Origin: Algoriphagus sp.
GTDB lineage: Bacteria > Bacteroidota > Bacteroidia > Cytophagales > Cyclobacteriaceae
Reading direction: 5' to 3'
Length of the DNA stretch: 64,000 bases
Assembly: GCF_024305035.1 (NCBI RefSeq)
Contig: NZ_JAMWZB010000004.1
Span: 62,001-126,000, forward strand
Shown: positions 27,893-36,410 of the stretch, one piece after another
Numbering within the stretch: the stretch's first letter is position 1
Layout of the letters: each line of letters begins with the position of its first letter
Position numbers and translations under genes: made by a program
The notes under the pieces: generated by a model
Seen by the model: the letters and a program-made list of their open reading frames with translations, nothing else
The model's database searches: none
Told to the model about the DNA's origin: nothing

Positions 27893-28728
27893 GGGTTTTC
27901 TGTTTTGCCAATCGGTTTGTCGTTTCTACTCCATTCACTCCAAGAGCCCACGTAGAGTTTTGGGATCTCCAATCCGGCGTAATCCATTGCCAAAAGCGTA
28001 TGACAAGCCGAAACCCCGGAGCCGCAATGCACAATCACCTCACCAGTATCTTTTAAAACGGATTCATATTTCGATTTCAATTTCTCTGGGCTCAAAAATC
28101 GGCCATTCACATCCATATTTTCTGTAAGCGGAATATTGATCGCTCCCGGAATGTGTCCTGCGATCAAATCAATGGGCTCTTGCTCGCCTCGATATCGCTC
28201 AGGTGATCGGACATCGATGACTAGGGTCTCATCTTTTCCTGCTTTTCTCTCAACCTCGCGCATGGTAGCTATCGGAAGACCCCAGTTTTGTCCTGGATAA
28301 ACGGATTTTGGAGTTGGGTTAGATTCACCCATTTCTGTAAGAAAGCCAGCCTGAATTGCTGCTTGCATTCCTCCTTCGAGTACCTGCACTTTTTTATGGC
28401 CTAAGGCCCGAAGCATCCACCAAAAACGAGCAGCAGGATTTGCACCGTTTTGATCATCGTAAACCACCACATGGGAAGTTGGGTCTATGCCCAAATTACC
28501 CAAAACAGCACAAAAGTCAGAAGCTTTAGGCAAGGGGTGGCGACCTCCATCTGCCAGGTTTATTTTGATATCTGCTAATTCCAAATTAGGATCGACAAAA
28601 ACCGCCCCTTTCAAATGTCCCCGTTCAAAACTGTTTTTTGGGTTTGGGTTGTTTCGAGCATCTACAAGTACAAAATCGTGGGTTTGAGATAAGTTGACTA
28701 ATTGATCTGCAGGAAGAATAGGAGTCAT
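27889..28728 (-). CDS. Sulfurtransferase (two rhodanese domains)
   Basis: This 279-residue protein has two rhodanese domains. The N-terminal one starts VLVDARNNPNPKNSFERGH and lacks a catalytic Cys; the C-terminal one starts LVIDVRSPERYRGE and has Cys235 in the loop CGSGVSAC. Loops of the form CG[S/T]GV[S/T]AC are typical of 3-mercaptopyruvate and thiosulfate sulfurtransferases, with this sequence closest to the mercaptopyruvate type by length and loop. It is cytosolic, as no signal peptide is seen. It is the first gene of a two-gene unit with trhA. Confidence 0.88.
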   Translation of the reverse strand: MTPILPADQLVNLSQTHDFVLVDARNNPNPKNSFERGHLKGAVFVDPNLELADIKINLADGGRHPLPKASDFCAVLGNLGIDPTSHVVVYDDQNGANPAARFWWMLRALGHKKVQVLEGGMQAAIQAGFLTEMGESNPTPKSVYPGQNWGLPIATMREVERKAGKDETLVIDVRSPERYRGEQEPIDLIAGHIPGAINIPLTENMDVNGRFLSPEKLKSKYESVLKDTGEVIVHCGSGVSACHTLLAMDYAGLEIPKLYVGSWSEWSRNDKPIGKTENP

Positions 28729-28782
28729 GATTTGCTGGGTTATTCGGTTTAGTAAATCTATTAAATGAGGAGGGGAAAAGAA

Positions 28783-28809
28783 AAATCCCGCCTGAAGTAG
28801 ACGGGATTT
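28783..28809 (-). terminator. Terminator of the DUF2911 gene
   Basis: AAATCCCG (28783-28790) and CGGGATTT (28802-28809) form a stem. Read on the minus strand it is followed by TTTTTCTTTTCC, the expected T-rich tail, 23 bases beyond the DUF2911 stop. Confidence 0.75.
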
Positions 28810-28831
28810 GGGTATTGAAAGAATAGTTAGT

Positions 28832-29428
28832 TTAGAATTGGCTTTTAAACTGCTCTATTTTTTGGTCCACCATCGTATCCACTAAGAATGAAACTTTTAC
28901 CCCTTCCCAAGCCATGGTCACTTTTGCGGTTTTGTTGTCTTCGGCAGAGATATGGTACTGAAGCCGTTCGGTATTTCCACCTCGTTCAGTTGTTGCAGAA
29001 AATGAAACTGCATCGTCTTTGGCTACCGCACTTTCATCAATTTTTCCATCTTTCATGTAGGCGAAAACAGAAGCTGCTTTGCTATTCAAATGAACGGTCC
29101 AGTCGCCAGATTCGGAAGGGGTCATGAAAATAGAATATTTTCCGGCACGAAGGGTTTTACCGCCCAGGCTTACCGGTGTGCTAAATTCAATAATCGTTTG
29201 AGCATTGGCGCCAGCTCTCCAGGTTACGCCGTATTTTTCAATTTCGCCAAAAATTTTACGTCCCTTCACCGCAGGTGAAGAATAATCGATGCTAATTTTA
29301 GTAAATCCCACCACCTGAGATACCGATGCGGCAGGACTGAGGGCTGGACTTTGAAGTTGTGCTTGGGCAGTTAGGCTTGTTGCTACAATCATGGCAATAG
29401 CCAGGAATAATTGGGTAATTTTTTTCAT
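28832..29428 (-). CDS. Secreted DUF2911 protein
   Basis: This is a 198-residue protein with a signal peptide (cleavage after LTAQA). DUF2911 features are ASVSQVVGFTKISIDYSSPAVKGRKIFG, VTWRAGANAQTIIEFS and LRAGKYSIFMTPSESGDWTVHLN. The family is widespread in Bacteroidota, secreted, and of unknown function. It lies downstream of the PolX-like gene in the same direction with a 59-base gap and ends at its own terminator. Confidence 0.88.
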   Translation of the reverse strand: MKKITQLFLAIAMIVATSLTAQAQLQSPALSPAASVSQVVGFTKISIDYSSPAVKGRKIFGEIEKYGVTWRAGANAQTIIEFSTPVSLGGKTLRAGKYSIFMTPSESGDWTVHLNSKAASVFAYMKDGKIDESAVAKDDAVSFSATTERGGNTERLQYHISAEDNKTAKVTMAWEGVKVSFLVDTMVDQKIEQFKSQF

Positions 29429-29487
29429 GGATTTTTGGATTTGGGATTTTTAGTTTGGATTGCTAACTGATTCTTGAAGAAGATGTT

Positions 29488-31200
29488 TTAGGAATTTATT
29501 TTGATCTTATTTTTCCGGTTTTCGAAGTAGGTTGAAATTTCTTCTCGGTTTAAGGCGTTTAGGGTCATTTCTTTGGTCAAACCGCCTTTTCTACCTACCA
29601 GCACTCCATATTTCATGTCCCTGTAGCCCTCCATTTCGTGTGCATCAGGGTTGATAGCTAGTTTTACACCTTTTTCCATTGCATAGCGAACCCAACGCCA
29701 ATCCAAATCCAGTCGCCATGGATTGGCATTGATCTCGATCACTACCTCATGGTCTGCACAGGCATCGATAATTGCTTTGTGGTCAATGGGATAACCTTCT
29801 CTTCGGAGCAAAAGTCTTCCTGTAGGATGGCCCAAAATGGTGGTGTAAGGATTTTGAATTGCAGTGAGGAGTCGATTGGTTGCCCGGGTGACGTCCATGT
29901 TCAAAATGGAATGAACAGACGAAACGATGAAGTCGAACTTGGCCAAAATCTCATCAGGATAATCCAAACTCCCATCACCGAGGATGTCGCTTTCAATTCC
30001 TTTGAATATCTTAAACGGCGCCAATTCTTGGTTCAATGCATTGATTTCCTCGTGCTGTTTGAGGACCTTCTCAATTTCTAGGCCTCCGGCATAGCTTGCT
30101 GTCCGGGAATGATCGGAAATACCCAAGTATTCATAACCCAATTCCTTACAGTATTCGGCCATTTGTCGGAGGCTATGTTTTCCATCGCTGTAGGTAGAGT
30201 GGTTGTGTAAAATCCCCTTAAGGTCTTGCTCCTCCAAAAGGTCTGGGATTTTACTTTCCTTGGCCAGCAGGATCTCATCTAAGCCCTCCCGCATTTCAAT
30301 CGGAATAAATTGAAGGTTGTTTTGGTTGAAAAATTCGCCATCGTCCTTAAACCCATTCTTCAACAGTTGGTCGGCGATGGTTTCTTTTTCAGTCAAAAAA
30401 GATTGCAAATGTAATGGAGAGGCACTTAAAGCATATTTTTTCCTGGGAAAATCCTGCTTGGAACAAAAATGAATGGCAAAGTTTAAATCCAGCTCCTTCA
30501 TCTTTCCACGAAAACAAAATGGGCTGGACTGACTTAGATCGATCGCAAATTCGGGAAGGGTTTTAAGTGATTTTTTAACTGATGCCAGATTTTCCGAGCT
30601 GATCAACCATTCTGCCTTGGAGATAATTTCCATTTTTCGGGCAAACTCCCCAACGGCATCCAATTCGGTTTCTGCAAGCTGTTCACTCAGCTTATGGGTT
30701 AGTGAGTCGATGACTTCTTCAATATCTGCATAGAGCCATTTTCCGGCATTGGAGGCTTTGAATTCCAGATTTTGGATGATGGTTTCTTGCGTTTTTTCTC
30801 CGAATCCTTTGATTTTGGCGACTTTCCCACTTTGGCAGGCTTCCATCAGTTCATGAGTGGAGGTGATGCCGAGTTCCTCCCAAAGGGTTTTTACTTTCTT
30901 AGGTCCCAAGCCTTTGATCTGAAGCACTTCCAAAATTCCCTGCGGAGTCTTTTCAATCAATTGGTCGAGTTGGGCAAATGATTCAGTTTCTTTCAAAGAA
31001 CGTATCGCTTCCAAAATACGCTTACCCACTCCTGGAATCTTGCTCAGGTCGGATTCGCTTAGGTTCATGATATCTGCATCTCCCCGCTCTAGAGCGTTCA
31101 GGGCAGATTGATAACTCCGGATTTTAAAAGAGTTTTCATCGTGTAGCTCCATAAGTTGGATACAGAGCTTGATTTTCCTTAAAATGGTCTTGTGGTCCAA
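29488..31200 (-). CDS. polX: PolX-like protein: helix-hairpin-helix, degenerate polymerase palm, PHP domain
   Basis: This is a 570-residue protein. The N-terminal helix-hairpin-helix repeats are DLSKIPGVGKRI (51-62) and LQIKGLGPKKV (93-103). The C-terminal PHP phosphoesterase domain (from 328) looks intact: HNHSTYSDG (332-340), GISDHS (360-365), GIESD (401-405), SVHS, LGHPTG and NPDAHE (517-522) supply the metal ligands. By contrast the palm motif, GS-x-RR...GD-x-D in active PolX, reads VGEFARKMEIISKAEWL (183-199), so the two metal-binding Asp are missing. Its nuclease may therefore be active without its polymerase. The start and length match PolX. Divergent from the EVE gene. Confidence 0.85.
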   Translation of the reverse strand: MDHKTILRKIKLCIQLMELHDENSFKIRSYQSALNALERGDADIMNLSESDLSKIPGVGKRILEAIRSLKETESFAQLDQLIEKTPQGILEVLQIKGLGPKKVKTLWEELGITSTHELMEACQSGKVAKIKGFGEKTQETIIQNLEFKASNAGKWLYADIEEVIDSLTHKLSEQLAETELDAVGEFARKMEIISKAEWLISSENLASVKKSLKTLPEFAIDLSQSSPFCFRGKMKELDLNFAIHFCSKQDFPRKKYALSASPLHLQSFLTEKETIADQLLKNGFKDDGEFFNQNNLQFIPIEMREGLDEILLAKESKIPDLLEEQDLKGILHNHSTYSDGKHSLRQMAEYCKELGYEYLGISDHSRTASYAGGLEIEKVLKQHEEINALNQELAPFKIFKGIESDILGDGSLDYPDEILAKFDFIVSSVHSILNMDVTRATNRLLTAIQNPYTTILGHPTGRLLLRREGYPIDHKAIIDACADHEVVIEINANPWRLDLDWRWVRYAMEKGVKLAINPDAHEMEGYRDMKYGVLVGRKGGLTKEMTLNALNREEISTYFENRKNKIKINS

Positions 31201-31352
31201 AACTTTTAATTAGTTAGCTTTTATTGGTGACAAATGTGCAGAAATATTGTTTCAATTTAAAGTTTAAAAGTCTATCTTAAAACCTATTTCTATTGAATGT
31301 AATTCAGGGTTTTGAGAAAACGAGTGAACACGCTCATAAAACAGAATAGGGT

Positions 31353-31757
31353 ATGGAACTTAAGTATTGGATGGTAAAGAGTGAACCTACTTCCTATTCT
31401 TGGGAGGATTTTGAAGCCAAGAAAGTGGATGTCTGGGACGGAGTACGGAATTATCAAGCGCGAAATTACCTGAAGGAAATGAAAATCAAGGATCAGGTGC
31501 TTTTTTACCATAGTGGAAAAGAAAAAGCGGTAGTAGGACTCGCAGAGGTTGCTGCAGAGGCCTACCCTGAACCCAAGGCAGAAGATTGGGTCGCCGTAGA
31601 ATTAAGGGCAATCAAAAAGTTGGAATCACCGATTGGCCTTCAGGCAATCAAAGCAGAGGAAAGACTTACACAATTGCCCATGTTTAAACAATCCAGATTG
31701 TCGGTTTTCCCGTTAAGTAAGGAGGAATTTGATTTGATACTAAAAATGACTAAATGA
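31353..31757 (+). CDS. EVE domain protein (THYN1-like)
   Basis: This 134-residue single-domain protein starts YWMVKSEPTSYSWEDFEAK and has WDGVRNYQARNYLKEMKIKDQVLFYHSG, the conserved core of EVE domains, which resemble the PUA/YTH folds and bind modified bases in nucleic acid. It is cytosolic. Its TGA overlaps the ATG of the following secreted-protein gene, so the two are translationally coupled despite having no obvious functional link. Confidence 0.9.
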   Translation: MELKYWMVKSEPTSYSWEDFEAKKVDVWDGVRNYQARNYLKEMKIKDQVLFYHSGKEKAVVGLAEVAAEAYPEPKAEDWVAVELRAIKKLESPIGLQAIKAEERLTQLPMFKQSRLSVFPLSKEEFDLILKMTK

Positions 31758-33376
31758 GATACACGCTAATCCTATTATTTTTTATTTTACCCTGTTTTTC
31801 CACTCTGGCCCAAGTAAAGTTCCTGGCTAGATTTGAGGTGGAATCTGGTGATTTTGACCCTACGTTTGAAATGGCGCCTATTCCTCAGGGCTTGGTTTCA
31901 TTTCGGACCATCTCCAAGGGGGCATTCAATGTAGATCGGGTGTTTCAATATTTTATTTCTGACGAAAATCTCAATTCGGAGAATATCGTGGAATTGCCTG
32001 TCAAAAATGGGTTTGACATGATCGGCTACGACCTGGAAGGAAATAATTTATTTATTATTTTTCAAAAGGGAAGTTCACTTTCTTCAGAGAAATATGTCCT
32101 TGAGATCGATTTAAAGACCAGAAAAGGAAAGGAATACCTGCTCAACAATATTTTAGAGATGTCCTTGAGTGAGTTTTTGGTTCAGCAGCGAAGCGTAATT
32201 GTGTTGGGAATACCCGATACCCGGCCTGTGATTCAAGTATTCAACCTGGATAATAAATCTGTTCACACGGTTCAGGGGATTTATGGGAATGATACCCAGA
32301 TTCTTCAGATTCGGAAGCGGCAGGACATTGCGTCTTTTGAGGTTGTACTGAGCCGGAAAGGTAAATACCGAGAGCGGGAAATCAGTATCAATAGTTACGA
32401 CCTTGAGGGTAATTTGCTCAGAGAGATTGATATTGACCAGTTTGGTGATGAAGATCAAGAGATTATGGATGCCATTTTGGTTTCAGGATCTAATTATAGT
32501 CAGATGATGGTCGGAGCTTTTGGTCTCGAGCGTAGGAATTCCTATCAAGGAATGTATGCCTTAGATATCAATGAATTTGGGGAATATGAAGAGCGATTGT
32601 ACACCTTGTCTGACTTTCCGGAATTCTACAATTATTTGGATGAAAGGGGAAAGTTACGTAAAGCTAAGGAAGTAGAAAAAGCGATGAAGAAGGAAAAAAT
32701 CCCAAGTATTCAAGACAACTATTCAATCAGACAGGTTCTCCCGTTGGATGACGGGATGTTACTTTATTTTGATCACTTTGATGTGGTCAATATGAGAGGG
32801 AATTCCCGAAATACTTCTTACAGCTCCCGTACCATATACCGCCCCTTTCCCAATCAAGGACTAGGGGGAGGTGGGGTTTATGATCCATTTCCAACGACCC
32901 CTGTTTCTCCAAATAACCTCAATTTTCAAGTAGAAACTGAATTTACCTATGTCTCTGCTCATTTTGTTCGGCTGGGGAATGAAGGTCAGGTAGTATGGGA
33001 TAATGCTACCACCTACAATAACCTTAGAACAAATTATCCGGAAAGTTTCGGGCAAATAGCGTTAGTGGAGGATGAGTTTTATCACGCCTATGTGAGAGAT
33101 GATAAAATCGTTCTTTCTTATCTTAAATCAGGCGAAAAAGTGTTTGAAGATTTGGATTTTGAGATAGAATTGATTGAGGAAAATGAGCGAATCTCGCAAA
33201 CTGATTACCATACGCTGAGGCTAATCCATTGGTATGATCGATATTTTTTACTGGCGGGGACCCAGAAGATCAGATACCAAAAAGAGGAGGGTGGTTCGGC
33301 AACTCGGGATGTGTATTTTGTGAGCAAAGTTTTATTCGCGGGGGATTTGTACGAGCCGGAAGAGAAACTCGAGTAG
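31754..33376 (+). CDS. Secreted protein of unknown function
   Basis: This 540-residue protein has a clear signal peptide (cleavage near TLAQ). No known domain was recognised. The middle alternates short beta strands (VLEIDLKTRKGKEY, ISINSYDLEGNLLREID, MYALDINEFGEYEERLY), as in a propeller. A Gly/Pro-rich loop near residue 375 (FPNQGLGGGGVYDPFP) interrupts it. There is no lipobox and no membrane segment other than the signal, so it is periplasmic or outer-membrane associated. It is coupled to the EVE gene (ATGA overlap) and lies 34 bases before pyrR. Confidence 0.7.
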   Translation: MRYTLILLFFILPCFSTLAQVKFLARFEVESGDFDPTFEMAPIPQGLVSFRTISKGAFNVDRVFQYFISDENLNSENIVELPVKNGFDMIGYDLEGNNLFIIFQKGSSLSSEKYVLEIDLKTRKGKEYLLNNILEMSLSEFLVQQRSVIVLGIPDTRPVIQVFNLDNKSVHTVQGIYGNDTQILQIRKRQDIASFEVVLSRKGKYREREISINSYDLEGNLLREIDIDQFGDEDQEIMDAILVSGSNYSQMMVGAFGLERRNSYQGMYALDINEFGEYEERLYTLSDFPEFYNYLDERGKLRKAKEVEKAMKKEKIPSIQDNYSIRQVLPLDDGMLLYFDHFDVVNMRGNSRNTSYSSRTIYRPFPNQGLGGGGVYDPFPTTPVSPNNLNFQVETEFTYVSAHFVRLGNEGQVVWDNATTYNNLRTNYPESFGQIALVEDEFYHAYVRDDKIVLSYLKSGEKVFEDLDFEIELIEENERISQTDYHTLRLIHWYDRYFLLAGTQKIRYQKEEGGSATRDVYFVSKVLFAGDLYEPEEKLE

Positions 33377-33410
33377 AAATTCTTTATATATTTACCGGCA
33401 AATCCAACCC

Positions 33411-33959
33411 ATGCAAAAAAGGCTAGTCTTAGATCAGGAGCAAATCGGGATAATCATTCAACGGTTTTGCCATCAATTGATCGAAAACCATCACAATTTT
33501 GAAAACACAGTTCTTCTAGGGCTTCAGCCTAGAGGAGTAATTCTATTGGATCATTTGGCTCCTGTACTGGAGCGGATTTCTGGCAAAAAAGTGCCTTTTG
33601 GCTACTTGGATGCTACTTTTCATCGAGACGATTTTCGAAGGAGAGATTTTCCGTTGAAGGCCAATGAGACTAAAATTGATTTTTTGGTAGAAGGGAAAAG
33701 CGTGATTTTGGTAGATGATGTACTTTACAAAGGCAGAAGCGTACGGGCAGCCATGGATGCAATGATTGCCTTCGGAAGACCTCAAAAAGTAGAATTGATG
33801 GTCCTTGTGGACCGGAAGCTTACACGAGATTACCCAATCATGCCGGATTACTTTGGAATCCGGGTCAATACCCTCGAGTCCCAATACGTAGTGGTCGAAT
33901 GGGAGTCTCAGGGTCAAGAAAAAGATGCAGTTTGGATTACCGAGAAAGTCAAAAATTAA
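33411..33959 (+). CDS. pyrR: PyrR-like phosphoribosyltransferase
   Basis: This 182-residue type I phosphoribosyltransferase has the PRPP loop VILVDDVLYKGRS at 98-110. The family features GLQPRGVILLDHLA and DATFHRDDFRRRDF match PyrR, the pyrimidine-attenuation regulator and uracil phosphoribosyltransferase. It sits 2 bases before pyrB, as expected. No pyrR-binding anti-anti-terminator could be recognised in the short upstream gap, so whether it regulates RNA here or acts only as an enzyme is open. Confidence 0.9.
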   Translation: MQKRLVLDQEQIGIIIQRFCHQLIENHHNFENTVLLGLQPRGVILLDHLAPVLERISGKKVPFGYLDATFHRDDFRRRDFPLKANETKIDFLVEGKSVILVDDVLYKGRSVRAAMDAMIAFGRPQKVELMVLVDRKLTRDYPIMPDYFGIRVNTLESQYVVVEWESQGQEKDAVWITEKVKN

Positions 33960-33961
33960 CC

Positions 33962-34888
33962 ATGTCTCAACTCAGCAGCCGACACCTCCTAGGAATTAAA
34001 GACCTCTCCCCAACTGATATCCAACTAATTTTGGATACGGCTGAAAACTTCAAAGAGGTGATTAACCGACCGATCAAAAAAGTACCTTCACTTCGGGATA
34101 TTACCATTGCCAACGTTTTTTTTGAAAATTCCACCCGAACCCGACTTTCATTCGAGCTGGCAGAAAAGCGGCTTTCTGCAGATGTGATCAATTTCTCCTC
34201 AAGCAACAGTTCTGTCAAAAAAGGAGAAACGCTCGTCGATACCGTTAATAATATCCTTTCTATGAAAGTGGATATGGTGGTCATGCGGCACAGCAGCCCT
34301 GGAGCGCCACATTTTCTGGCAAGAAATGTGAAAGCCAATATCGTCAATGCCGGGGATGGCACGCACGAGCATCCCACTCAAGCGCTCTTGGATGCCTATT
34401 CTATACGGGAAAAACTGGGTACCTTGGAAGGCAAAAAAGTAGCGATCATAGGGGATATCCTTCACTCCCGAGTGGCACTCTCCAATATTTTCTGTCTTCA
34501 AAAAATGGGAGCTGAAGTGATGGTCTGTGGCCCGATTACCTTATTGCCAAAGCATATTGAAAGTCTTGGAGTCAAGGTAGAGCTTGACGTCAAAAAAGCT
34601 TTGGAATGGTGTGATGTGGCAAATGTACTGCGGATTCAGCTTGAGCGTCAACAAATTAAATACTTCCCGAGTCTTCGTGAATATTCCCTCTATTACGGCA
34701 TTAATAAAAAGCTGCTGGATCAACTCAATAAAGAAATCGTCATCATGCACCCCGGTCCAATTAATCGAGGGGTAGAGCTATCTTCAGATGTGGCAGATTC
34801 AGAGCACTCCATCATTTTAGAGCAAGTGCAGAATGGGGTCGCTGTGCGAATGGCTGTACTCTACCTGTTGGCAGGAGTCAGAAATTAA
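33962..34888 (+). CDS. pyrB: Aspartate carbamoyltransferase catalytic chain
   Basis: This 308-residue enzyme condenses carbamoyl phosphate with aspartate, the first committed step of pyrimidine synthesis. The carbamoyl phosphate motif STRT is at 57-60 in FFENSTRTRLSFELAE, the 80s loop is SSVKKGETL, and HPTQALLD (137-144) and HPGPINRGVEL are conserved. The open frame extends 21 codons upstream into pyrR, but the ATG at 33962 gives the normal length and start. No regulatory chain gene (pyrI) is adjacent. A strong hairpin follows. Confidence 0.95.
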   Translation: MSQLSSRHLLGIKDLSPTDIQLILDTAENFKEVINRPIKKVPSLRDITIANVFFENSTRTRLSFELAEKRLSADVINFSSSNSSVKKGETLVDTVNNILSMKVDMVVMRHSSPGAPHFLARNVKANIVNAGDGTHEHPTQALLDAYSIREKLGTLEGKKVAIIGDILHSRVALSNIFCLQKMGAEVMVCGPITLLPKHIESLGVKVELDVKKALEWCDVANVLRIQLERQQIKYFPSLREYSLYYGINKKLLDQLNKEIVIMHPGPINRGVELSSDVADSEHSIILEQVQNGVAVRMAVLYLLAGVRN

Positions 34889-34904
34889 AATCACGAGCAA
34901 GAAA

Positions 34905-34940
34905 AAAGCGGCTGCCTTAAATTTTAGAGACAGCCGCTTT
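34905..34940. terminator. Bidirectional terminator between pyrB and the beta-barrel gene
   Basis: AAAGCGGCTG (34905-34914) and CAGCCGCTTT (34931-34940) form a 10-bp stem with a 16-base loop. A- and T-rich flanks on both sides suit termination of both convergent genes. Confidence 0.75.
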
Positions 34941-34975
34941 CGCTTCTTACGAAGTTAGCTTGGTTAGGCATGAGT

Positions 34976-35584
34976 TTAAATTCCTCTCCATCTACCTCCT
35001 CCTACATAGAACCCCAGTGTAAATCCAAAATATTGGTTGATGGCTTCCCCAATGACTTGCCCAGAGGTGTCCTGAAGGTTACTAGTCGGTACAAAATTGT
35101 ATTCGGCTCCCATTCTGAATTTGCCAAGTTCCACGCCAGCCCGGACCATCGGGGCCCACTCAAAAGTCGCTTCCAAATCCCCTACATCGCTATTGTCTAT
35201 TGTGGAGGCATCGATCTCTACTGCACTTAAGGCATAATACCCAAACCCTGCCCCAATAAACGGGGCAAAATTACTTCCCCCATTATTAAAATAATAATCT
35301 AAGGTTCCTCCGACAGAGGCATTCGCGGAAACTTCACCTTGGTAGTCCTCGGAGATATCATAGTAAGTCACATCTTTAGCGATTCCTGCGATTCCCATCC
35401 TCAGGCCAAGATTTAGATTATTCGCCAGATTGACTTTTGGTTCAAGATTAAAAAGAACGCCGATTCCTCCTCCTTGAGGAATAGCTGGACCCAGATCCAT
35501 CCCAAACCGGAACTTGCCAGCCTGCTGACCATAGGATAGCATGCTGGTAAATAGGAACGCGAAGATAAATGCGAATTTTTTCAT
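34976..35584 (-). CDS. Outer-membrane beta-barrel protein
   Basis: This 202-residue protein has a signal peptide (MKKFAFIFAFLFTS, cleavage near LSYGQ). It has about eight amphipathic strands rich in Gly and aromatics (KFRFGMDLGPAIP, NLNLGLRMGIAGI, FAPFIGAGFGYYAL, VELGKFRMGAEYNFVP), ending YFGFTLGFYVGGGRWRGI. This fits an 8-stranded OmpA/OmpX-like porin-family barrel. The reading frame extends to 35689, but the Met at 35584 gives the proper signal peptide. The cargo or partner is unknown. Confidence 0.82.
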   Translation of the reverse strand: MKKFAFIFAFLFTSMLSYGQQAGKFRFGMDLGPAIPQGGGIGVLFNLEPKVNLANNLNLGLRMGIAGIAKDVTYYDISEDYQGEVSANASVGGTLDYYFNNGGSNFAPFIGAGFGYYALSAVEIDASTIDNSDVGDLEATFEWAPMVRAGVELGKFRMGAEYNFVPTSNLQDTSGQVIGEAINQYFGFTLGFYVGGGRWRGI

Positions 35585-35687
35585 GGGGTATGTTTGGTTA
35601 TTTTTTGAAATTCTTTGCTCAAAAAAGATTCCATTTCGTATAAACTTACTCATAAGTCTTTTAGTTTTAGCAAAAAATACACTTTTC

Positions 35688-36410
35688 ATGCTTCAAGTAA
35701 AAAATTTGATCAAAAAATACGGAAAGCACCTTGCGGTAGATAATATTACTTTTCAGTTAGAAGGAGGAGAGGTAGTAGGTCTTTTGGGACCAAATGGTGC
35801 CGGGAAAAGTACGACGATGAAATGTATCGTGGGATTACTGCGAAAAACCTCCGGTGAGATTTACATTGGAGGGCATGATCATCTCTCGGTTCAGGCCAAG
35901 CGATTTTTTAGTTATATTCCTGAAACCCCCTATGTCTATGATCTACTCACAGTCAGGGAGCATATGCAGTTTATTGCTCAAGCTTACCACGTTTCCAATT
36001 GGAAAGAGAAGGCCGAAGAGCTGATGGAAACCTATGATTTAACGGATAAGGCAACTAAACTGGGTCGGGATTTATCCAAGGGCATGCGTCAAAAAGTTTC
36101 GATTTGTTGCGCCTTGTTGCCTGATCCCCAAGTATTGTTTTTTGACGAACCCATGATTGGACTGGACCCAAAAGCGATCAAAAACACCAAGCGGATTTTT
36201 GCCAATCTCAAAAATGCGGGAAAGACCATTTTAGTTAGTACTCACTTGATCGACTCGGTGGAGTCCATTGCAGACCGGATTATGATCATGAAAGATGGGA
36301 AAATCCTGGGAAATGACACCATCGCCAATCTGAAAGAACAGTTTGTGACTTCTGAAAATGAAAGTTTGGAGGACATATTTCTAGAATTGACCAAAGATGC
36401 AAGAGATTAA
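35688..36410 (+). CDS. ABC transporter ATP-binding protein
   Basis: This 240-residue ATPase has Walker A GPNGAGKST (34-42), the signature LSKGMRQK, Walker B VLFFDEPMIGLDP, and a final switch His in LVSTHLIDSVE. It is close to the CcmA/ABC-2 export class. The frame is open upstream, but the ATG at 35688 starts the canonical MLQVKNLIKKYG. The permease gene overlaps its end by 14 bases, so the two form one exporter. The substrate is unknown. Confidence 0.92.
   Translation: MLQVKNLIKKYGKHLAVDNITFQLEGGEVVGLLGPNGAGKSTTMKCIVGLLRKTSGEIYIGGHDHLSVQAKRFFSYIPETPYVYDLLTVREHMQFIAQAYHVSNWKEKAEELMETYDLTDKATKLGRDLSKGMRQKVSICCALLPDPQVLFFDEPMIGLDPKAIKNTKRIFANLKNAGKTILVSTHLIDSVESIADRIMIMKDGKILGNDTIANLKEQFVTSENESLEDIFLELTKDARD

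Noticed and set aside
33377-33410. PyrR-type attenuator before pyrR
   Set aside because: The gap is 34 bases, too short for an anti-terminator/terminator set, and no binding loop was seen.
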